Source: Clostridia bacterium (lineage in GTDB: Bacteria; Bacillota; Clostridia; Oscillospirales; Acutalibacteraceae). From it: a stretch of 64,000 nt of DNA. A program made the position numbers and the translations under genes. Shown here one piece after another: positions 59,344-64,000 of the stretch; the stretch's first letter is position 1, and each line of letters starts with the position of its first letter. Location of the stretch: the NCBI GenBank assembly GCA_017521125.1, contig JAFXDV010000007.1:1-64000 (forward strand). The letters run 5' to 3'. Below the pieces are notes generated by a model. The model was not told the DNA's origin, made no database searches, and saw nothing but the letters and a program-made list of their open reading frames with translations.

Positions 59344-59544
59344 ATGAATAACAATATAAACCCTGAAAATCTGATAAAAGGTGTTAAAAACAAAAATGTA
59401 AACGAGCTTATTTCATCCCTTAATGACTCGGATAAGCAGATGCTTGATAAACTACTAAATGATAAAAAAGCAAGAGAGGAGCTTCTATCATCAAAAGAAG
59501 CAAAAATGCTTTTCAATTTACTAAACAAAAAGGATGGTAGATAA
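59344..59544 (+). CDS. Hypothetical protein, 66 residues
   Basis: This small charged helical protein begins MNNNINPENLIKGVKNKN and ends in KMLFNLLNKKDGR. It starts with ATG about 5 bases after GTGGTGAT; a GTG at 59332 is possible. Family unknown. It overlaps the next gene by one base and begins a three-gene unit. Confidence 0.6.
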   Translation: MNNNINPENLIKGVKNKNVNELISSLNDSDKQMLDKLLNDKKAREELLSSKEAKMLFNLLNKKDGR

Positions 59545-59873
59545 TGGATGACATCGGCGAAAGGCTTTCTGCTATTTTGAATGACCCTGAGGGTATGGAA
59601 AGAATTAAAAAAATGGCAGAAAATATGCTCGGCACAAGCGAGGAGAAGAAAGAGGAGCCTTTAGGGGAGTTGGGGATTGATTTGCCTACTCTTACAAAGG
59701 CGATAGGACTTTTAAAAAATCAAAAACACGAAAATGAAAGGGTTAAACTTCTATTAGCTCTTAAACCCCATCTGTCTTTAGAAAAGCGTGAAAGGGTAGA
59801 TACCGCCGTAAAGATATTAAAACTTCTAGATATGGCGCCCTTGCTAAAGGAAATGGGGATATTTAATATTTGA
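59544..59873 (+). CDS. Hypothetical protein, 109 residues
   Basis: This soluble, helical, charged protein (starts MDDIGERLSAIL, with KKMAENMLGTSEEKKEEPLGELGIDLPT and a later LLALKPHLSLEKRERVDTAVKILKL) is not recognised. It might be a sporulation protein, as clostridial spore loci have similar small charged products, but nothing in the sequence proves that. It is translationally coupled to the first gene. Confidence 0.6.
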   Translation: MDDIGERLSAILNDPEGMERIKKMAENMLGTSEEKKEEPLGELGIDLPTLTKAIGLLKNQKHENERVKLLLALKPHLSLEKRERVDTAVKILKLLDMAPLLKEMGIFNI

Positions 59874-59883
59874 GGTGAAAAAC

Positions 59884-60228
59884 TTGTCAGAATATTCCCA
59901 AAAAGAGTTTGAGAGAATGAAAGATGAAGCAGCACATAGGGTTATGGAAATGTATAAAGGGGCAGGGGGTAAAATGCCGCCGTATCCAGACTTTATTTCT
60001 CTGCCGAAAAACGAAAAGCCTAAAGAAAAACCAAAAGAAACTGATAAAAGCGAGAAGAAGATACTCTATACTCCAAGGCAAAACAATAACGGCTTTTTAA
60101 GATATTTGAATTTCGGAGAGTTGAGCAAAAATAAGGATGGCTTACTCCTTATAGGACTTATTCTTCTGCTTTCTTCAGACGGCGCCGATGAACTGCTAAT
60201 TTTAGCCCTCGCATATGTGCTTCTTTGA
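59884..60228 (+). CDS. Hypothetical protein with C-terminal hydrophobic segment, 114 residues
   Basis: The N-terminal part is helical and charged, followed by a Pro/Lys-rich linker with repeated KEKPK motifs and a C-terminal Leu-rich stretch (DGLLLIGLILLLSSDGADELLILALAYVLL-type, shown here by its ends LLLIG and AYVLL). TTG at 59884 is preferred because GAGGTG lies 6 bases before; GTG at 59875 overlaps that site. Family unknown. The tail could anchor it to a membrane. Confidence 0.6.
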   Translation: MSEYSQKEFERMKDEAAHRVMEMYKGAGGKMPPYPDFISLPKNEKPKEKPKETDKSEKKILYTPRQNNNGFLRYLNFGELSKNKDGLLLIGLILLLSSDGADELLILALAYVLL

Positions 60229-60528
60229 TGCATAAATAGTTACAAAATTCATACTTTTTTGACAGAATTTTTTCATTATGTAAACTATAATAACCATATA
60301 ATTATTATGGTTATCCACCGAGTAATTAACAGTTATCAAGAGATAAAAACCTAAAAAATAGGGTATTTGAGGCTGTAATTGTTAATAACTCTGTTAATAG
60401 TGCGAATTAAATACTAAGGTGTTTATAATGGTTACAAAAACATTATGTAAACAAGCGGCCTTATGAATAAGACATTTGGACAAGACTAATTTGCCACAAT
60501 TTGAGCAAGATAAATAGTGGTGATAATT
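60229..60528 (+). promoter_or_regulatory. AT-rich intergenic region with inverted repeats
   Basis: No gene is seen in these 300 bases. A 9-bp inverted repeat ATAACCATA/TATGGTTAT lies at 60290-60314. TTGACA (60259-60264) and TATAAT (60286-60291) are present but 21 bases apart, too far for a standard promoter. GTTAATA occurs twice (near 60381-60400). TTATCCACC at 60311-60319 resembles a DnaA box with one mismatch. The region probably carries the control signals of the flavoprotein gene. Confidence 0.45.
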
Positions 60529-61944
60529 ATGTCTTTTTTTATGGAAAAAACGAAAATTACTAAAAGATTAAATCAGGATATTTCGGCTGATGTTTGTGTT
60601 ATTGGCGGTGGGATGACAGGACTCCTGATAGCCTATAAATTAAGATGCTCAGGCGCAAAAGTAGTGGTCATAGAGAAAGACCGGCTATTTTGCGGCGAGT
60701 CATCAAGAACAACTGCAAAAATTACCACTATTCACGGTATGAAATATGCAGATTTAATAAAAAACTCAGGGTTTGAAATAACTAAAAAATATTACCTCGC
60801 AGCCCTTGACGGAATGAATTATTTGGTAGATACAATATCAGAACTTGGTTGCGACTGTGACTTAGAAAAAATTCCTTTTGTTTTATATTCTAAGAAAAGC
60901 TCAGAAAAACTCCTTTCAGAGTATGCAGCCCTTTCCCGACTTAACGTTATTTGTAGCCTGACAAAAAAGGTCAATTTGCCCTTTAAGGTAGAAAACGCAA
61001 TCAATGTAGAAAATGCGTATATATTTAATCCTGTAGCCTTTATGAACACGTTGGCTAATGAATTGGATATTTATACCGAAACTAAGGCGGTTAAGGTAGC
61101 GGGGGAAAGGGTTATATGTGAGACAGGCAACGTGTCGGCAAATCATATAATTGTTGCAACACACTATCCCTTTATAAATAGTTTAGGTCTTTATTTTGCC
61201 AAAATGTATCAGGAAAAATCTTATGCCGCTGTTTTTGAGAATGTACCTGAGTTTAATAAAATGTACTATTGTACAGAAAATAACGGCTATGCTTTCAGAC
61301 CTTTTGGCGATAAAATAATAGTTTCAGGTAATTCTCATCGTACAGGAAAAATTTACGGACAAGATAAATTAGCCTCTCTTATTGCCGATGTAAAGAGTTA
61401 TTATCCAAATGCTCGACTTGTAGACTCCTGGTCTGCACAAGATTGTATGCCTCCTGATAATATCCCCTTTATTGGCAGATACTCAAAATTTTCAAATAGT
61501 CTTTATGTTGCAACAGGTTTTGGCAAATGGGGAATGACCTCCTCTGCTACTGCCGCTTTAGTAATCGATGGCATAATTTCAAAGCATAAAAGACCATATA
61601 CGAATATATTTTCTCCCTTTAGAAAAACACACAGTCAGGGTCGACGTCAGATAGTAAACCAAACAAAACTGTCGGCAAAGGAATTAATTCAGTCTATTTC
61701 TTATATCCCTGTAAAAGAGGTCAGGGATATACCAAGAAACTCGGCAGAAATAGTAAGAATAGAAGGCAAGAAGATGGGAGTATATCGAGATGTCAATGGA
61801 GATTTACACTATTCAAGAGCCGTTTGCGGTCATTTAGGATGCCCTCTGACATTTAACTCCTCGACGAAAAGTTGGGACTGTGCCTGCCATGGTTCAAGCT
61901 ATGATATTGACGGCAATATAATATCCAATCCTTGTCAGAAATAA
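60529..61944 (+). CDS. FAD-dependent oxidoreductase with C-terminal Rieske domain, YhfW-like
   Basis: The 471-residue protein has an N-terminal FAD-binding motif (VCVIGGGMTGLLIAYKL) of the D-amino-acid-oxidase fold. Its C-terminal 45 residues carry a Rieske centre with CGHLGCPL and CACHGSSYD supplying the two Cys and two His ligands. Bacillus YhfW has the same order of domains. The reaction is unknown. ATG 60529 follows GTGGTGAT by 6 bases. It is a single-gene unit closed by a terminator. Confidence 0.92.
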   Translation: MSFFMEKTKITKRLNQDISADVCVIGGGMTGLLIAYKLRCSGAKVVVIEKDRLFCGESSRTTAKITTIHGMKYADLIKNSGFEITKKYYLAALDGMNYLVDTISELGCDCDLEKIPFVLYSKKSSEKLLSEYAALSRLNVICSLTKKVNLPFKVENAINVENAYIFNPVAFMNTLANELDIYTETKAVKVAGERVICETGNVSANHIIVATHYPFINSLGLYFAKMYQEKSYAAVFENVPEFNKMYYCTENNGYAFRPFGDKIIVSGNSHRTGKIYGQDKLASLIADVKSYYPNARLVDSWSAQDCMPPDNIPFIGRYSKFSNSLYVATGFGKWGMTSSATAALVIDGIISKHKRPYTNIFSPFRKTHSQGRRQIVNQTKLSAKELIQSISYIPVKEVRDIPRNSAEIVRIEGKKMGVYRDVNGDLHYSRAVCGHLGCPLTFNSSTKSWDCACHGSSYDIDGNIISNPCQK

Positions 61945-61948
61945 ATAT

Positions 61949-61986
61949 AAAAAACCATCATAAGCAGTGCTTATGATGGTTTGATT
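61949..61986. terminator. Two-way terminator between the Rieske flavoprotein gene and jag
   Basis: AAACCATCATAAGC (61952-61965) pairs with GCTTATGATGGTTT (61969-61982), with A and T runs on the two sides. Confidence 0.9.
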
Positions 61987-61987
61987 T

Positions 61988-62860
61988 TTAGTTTAATCTT
62001 CCGTAAAGTGGAACATCTGTTGAGTCCTTCTTAGGCTCTCTGACAGAGGTCTGTGTGTTGGTGCGATTATTATTAGTCTTGCGCTTTTCACCGCCAACAG
62101 GGCTAATAACAACACGTCTTGAAGAACCGTCACCTGTTGAGTTGGAAGCTACTCCGTCAATATCCTGAACTGCAGTGTGAATAATTCTTCTTTCATATGG
62201 ATTCATAGGCTCCAAGCTACGGCTTCTGCCTGTTCTTAAAACCTGAGCAGATACTTTCTTTGCAAGAGCCTTTAAGGTCTGTTCACGCTTTTCACGATAG
62301 TTGCCGATATTAAGTGTTACCTTATAATATCCACTACCGGTGTTAGCTGCAAGGCTTGTAAGATACTGAATAGCATCGAGTGTTTCGCCACGTCTGCCAA
62401 TAACAACACCAAGCTTATCTCCCTCAAGACTGATGTAAGCACCACCCTCGATTTCTGCAACCTTAATTACAAGGTTTTCACAGCCGAGATTTAAGAGTAT
62501 GTTCTTAAGATAAGCAGTAGCTTTTCCTGCACTTGAAGCAGGGTCAAGCTCGCTAGCGTCTACAAGATTTTCAGGAGCTTCTGACTTAATCTCTTGCTTT
62601 AAGGGCTTTGCATCCTTAACAGGAGCCTTCTTTTCTGCCTTTTCTTTTTTCTCTTTTGCTTTTTTAGGTTTAGGGTCTGGAAGCTCTACATAAGCTCTAA
62701 CCTTAGCGGGAGTACCACCAAATACACCTAAAACTTTTTTCTTATATTCTGATAAAACTTCGATTTGTACGTCTTCATCTGCCTTAGCAGCTAAGCCCTC
62801 AATAGCGTTTTGAGTAGCTTCTTCAAGGCTTTCGCCTATACCTATAAATTCTTTAATCAA
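61988..62860 (-). CDS. jag: RNA-binding protein Jag/KhpB
   Basis: The 290-residue protein has the N-terminal Jag domain (KEFIGIGESLEEATQNAIEGL), a Lys/Glu/Pro-rich linker (60-110), a KH domain (VVIGRRGETLDAIQYL near 165-180) and an R3H domain (LEPMNPYERRIIHTAVQ). It is an RNA-binding regulator linked to cell division and envelope growth. TTG at 62860 follows AGGAGA by 9 bases; a longer frame to 62935 overlaps yidC and is discarded. It follows yidC by 16 bases. Confidence 0.95.
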   Translation of the reverse strand: MIKEFIGIGESLEEATQNAIEGLAAKADEDVQIEVLSEYKKKVLGVFGGTPAKVRAYVELPDPKPKKAKEKKEKAEKKAPVKDAKPLKQEIKSEAPENLVDASELDPASSAGKATAYLKNILLNLGCENLVIKVAEIEGGAYISLEGDKLGVVIGRRGETLDAIQYLTSLAANTGSGYYKVTLNIGNYREKREQTLKALAKKVSAQVLRTGRSRSLEPMNPYERRIIHTAVQDIDGVASNSTGDGSSRRVVISPVGGEKRKTNNNRTNTQTSVREPKKDSTDVPLYGRLN

Positions 62861-62876
62861 AATTAATCTTCTCCTA

Positions 62877-63824
62877 TTATTCTTCTTCCGCCTTTGAAGG
62901 CACACGACTATCAAGGTACTTTTGCTCATCGGCAAATACCTTTACAATGCTTTTTGCTCTCTCATTTGCAAGCATTTTATATGGACTATAGAAATACTGT
63001 AATAAAGTCTGAATTGCACCTGAAACAATGCTTGAGCAAATCCAATAGAAACCAACACCGCCGGGAAGTGTAAATCCGATAAACAAAGACATTAAAGGCA
63101 TTGTAAGCATCATACCGGCCATAGATGGAGCATCAGGGTTGATTCTCTTTTGCATCATCATAGAAACAATACTTACAAGCATCTGTGCCAAAAAGGCAAA
63201 AATTGGGATAAGCCAAATAGCCTGCCAATCGGCAAAAATGTTCATTGAAAAATGAGGTGTCTGGGTAAGGTCAATTCCCAAAAGGTTGAAATCGATAGAG
63301 TCAACCTGAGCCGCAATTTCAGGTGAAGAAATTGTACCCTTGTTAATAGCGTCAACGATAGCAAGTTCATCTACATAGTTGGCATTTTTAACGGCGCCTG
63401 TAGCAACCAGAGCGTTCCAAGCGCTAGAGATAGTCTCCTTATTTATATGAAGAAGGTAGGTAAGGGGACTTCTGATGAGGTAATAAACTGACATCATAAT
63501 AGGGAGTCGGATAAGCATAGGAAGACAACCGCCCGACATGGAGATATTTTCCTCCTGATAGAGCTTTTGCATTTCCATACTGTATTTCTGACGGTCATCA
63601 CCGCATTTTTTCTTAAGTTCGTCAAGCTTTGGCTTGATTCTGATTTGGCCTACAGAGGACTTTTGGCTCTTAATACTAAGTGGTATGCAAACCACGTTAA
63701 TAAAAATAGTAAAAATTAAAACTGCAACTGCAAAACTATTAGCAAAAAGTCCGGTCATCCACTCAAGGAGCCAACCGAGAGGGATATTGATAATATCAAA
63801 AATCCTTTGCAATTTTTGCACCAT
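62877..63824 (-). CDS. yidC: Membrane protein insertase YidC/SpoIIIJ
   Basis: The 315-residue protein has five membrane segments and YidC/Oxa1 blocks: VCIPLSIKSQKSSVGQIRIKPKLDELKKKCGDD, MSGGCLPMLIRLPIMMSVYYLIRSPL and GFTLPGGVGFYWICSSIVSG. It inserts membrane proteins, alone or with SecYEG. No lipobox is seen, unlike Bacillus SpoIIIJ. It lies between yidD and jag. Confidence 0.96.
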   Translation of the reverse strand: MVQKLQRIFDIINIPLGWLLEWMTGLFANSFAVAVLIFTIFINVVCIPLSIKSQKSSVGQIRIKPKLDELKKKCGDDRQKYSMEMQKLYQEENISMSGGCLPMLIRLPIMMSVYYLIRSPLTYLLHINKETISSAWNALVATGAVKNANYVDELAIVDAINKGTISSPEIAAQVDSIDFNLLGIDLTQTPHFSMNIFADWQAIWLIPIFAFLAQMLVSIVSMMMQKRINPDAPSMAGMMLTMPLMSLFIGFTLPGGVGFYWICSSIVSGAIQTLLQYFYSPYKMLANERAKSIVKVFADEQKYLDSRVPSKAEEE

Positions 63825-63861
63825 CCTTAATGAAAGTGTAACGTATCTACAGCAAAACTGC

Positions 63862-64000
63862 CTAATTGTCTGTTTTATTGTGTTCCTTTTTTAAGGGAAC
63901 AGGGTCATAGCCGCCCTTACATAATGGGTGGCAACGCAAAATTCTCCAAATACCTAGTAAACTGCCCTTAAATGCCCCGTGAACCTGAATAGCCTCAATA
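63862..64000 (-). CDS. yidD: Membrane protein insertion efficiency factor YidD (partial, start missing)
   Basis: The open frame running in from the right edge ends at TAG (63864-63862). Its 45 codons read [20 protein letters not shown] and then [15 protein letters not shown], the YidD core with its conserved Cys and GGYDPVP block. The N-terminal third lies past the window. YidD assists membrane protein insertion. It is 37 bases upstream of yidC, the standard rpmH-rnpA-yidD-yidC-jag order. Confidence 0.9.
   Translation of the reverse strand, partial: IEAIQVHGAFKGSLLGIWRILRCHPLCKGGYDPVPLKKEHNKTDN

Overview
The window looks like chromosomal DNA of a low-to-mid GC, spore-forming Gram-positive anaerobe of class Clostridia, most likely an Oscillospirales/Ruminococcaceae-type gut bacterium. 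This is inferred from protein families, not from any search. The evidence is: gpr and spoIIP (endospore formation), T-box and L10-leader regulation, consensus TTGACA/TATAAT promoters, AGGAGG-type ribosome binding sites, glutaminyl-tRNA synthetase beside a divergent GluRS, an NADP-type gdhA, ECF-type vitamin uptake and exported proteins of cohesin-like type. The right end (yidD-yidC-jag on the minus strand) is the conserved neighbourhood of rpmH-dnaA, so the replication origin probably lies just beyond base 64000.

Layout. 1-470: 3' end of a 23S rRNA, a 5S rRNA and a terminator. 470-3402: a sodium symporter and a compact phage-like regulatory module (sigma-like HTH protein and zinc-ribbon protein against an XRE repressor and an ImmA peptidase) with face-to-face promoters and four operator-like palindromes. 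3496-9441: gdhA, then a sporulation operon (gpr, spoIIP, small membrane protein, LtaS-like sulfatase) and rpsT. 9779-15076: an exported cohesin-like protein, a 45-codon acidic peptide gene, a Ser/Thr-rich lipoprotein, then two glycosyltransferases, rfbA and a cyclophilin. 15226-36108: a long plus-strand housekeeping run: nrdR, gltX, glnS, nif3-like, FG-GAP lipoprotein with a two-component system, yqhQ, prmC, recA, recX, rimO, pgsA, T-box-cysE-cysS, trmN6, rsmI, an LCP protein and a YfhO protein. 36140-41000: rnpB, glyS, an SDR, two small genes, a lipoprotein and three tRNAs. The tRNA-Ser gene is followed by a highly structured element bounded by a second copy of the tRNA 3' end. 40950-48641: a PqqD-like protein with an OPT peptide transporter, the dipeptidase pepD, an MFS transporter fused to a GH2 glycosidase, and fba. 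48700-51757: a cobalamin riboswitch driving a DUF4430 lipoprotein and an ECF S component, then an ABC exporter. 51998-58788: murA, walJ-like, rlmH, and the rpmG-secE-nusG-rplK-rplA / rplJ-rplL cluster with structured leaders. 58786-64000: a phosphodiesterase, three small unknowns, a Rieske-flavoprotein and jag-yidC-yidD.

The most unusual points are the two perfect promoters of the XRE/ImmA module, which face each other and each carry an operator exactly in the 17-bp spacer; the structured element behind tRNA-Ser; the MFS-GH2 fusion; a SecE with four extra membrane segments; and the B12-riboswitch-controlled DUF4430/ECF pair. Two real genes shorter than 60 codons (rpmG and the 45-codon peptide gene) and a partial yidD at the right edge were found by reading the sequence directly.
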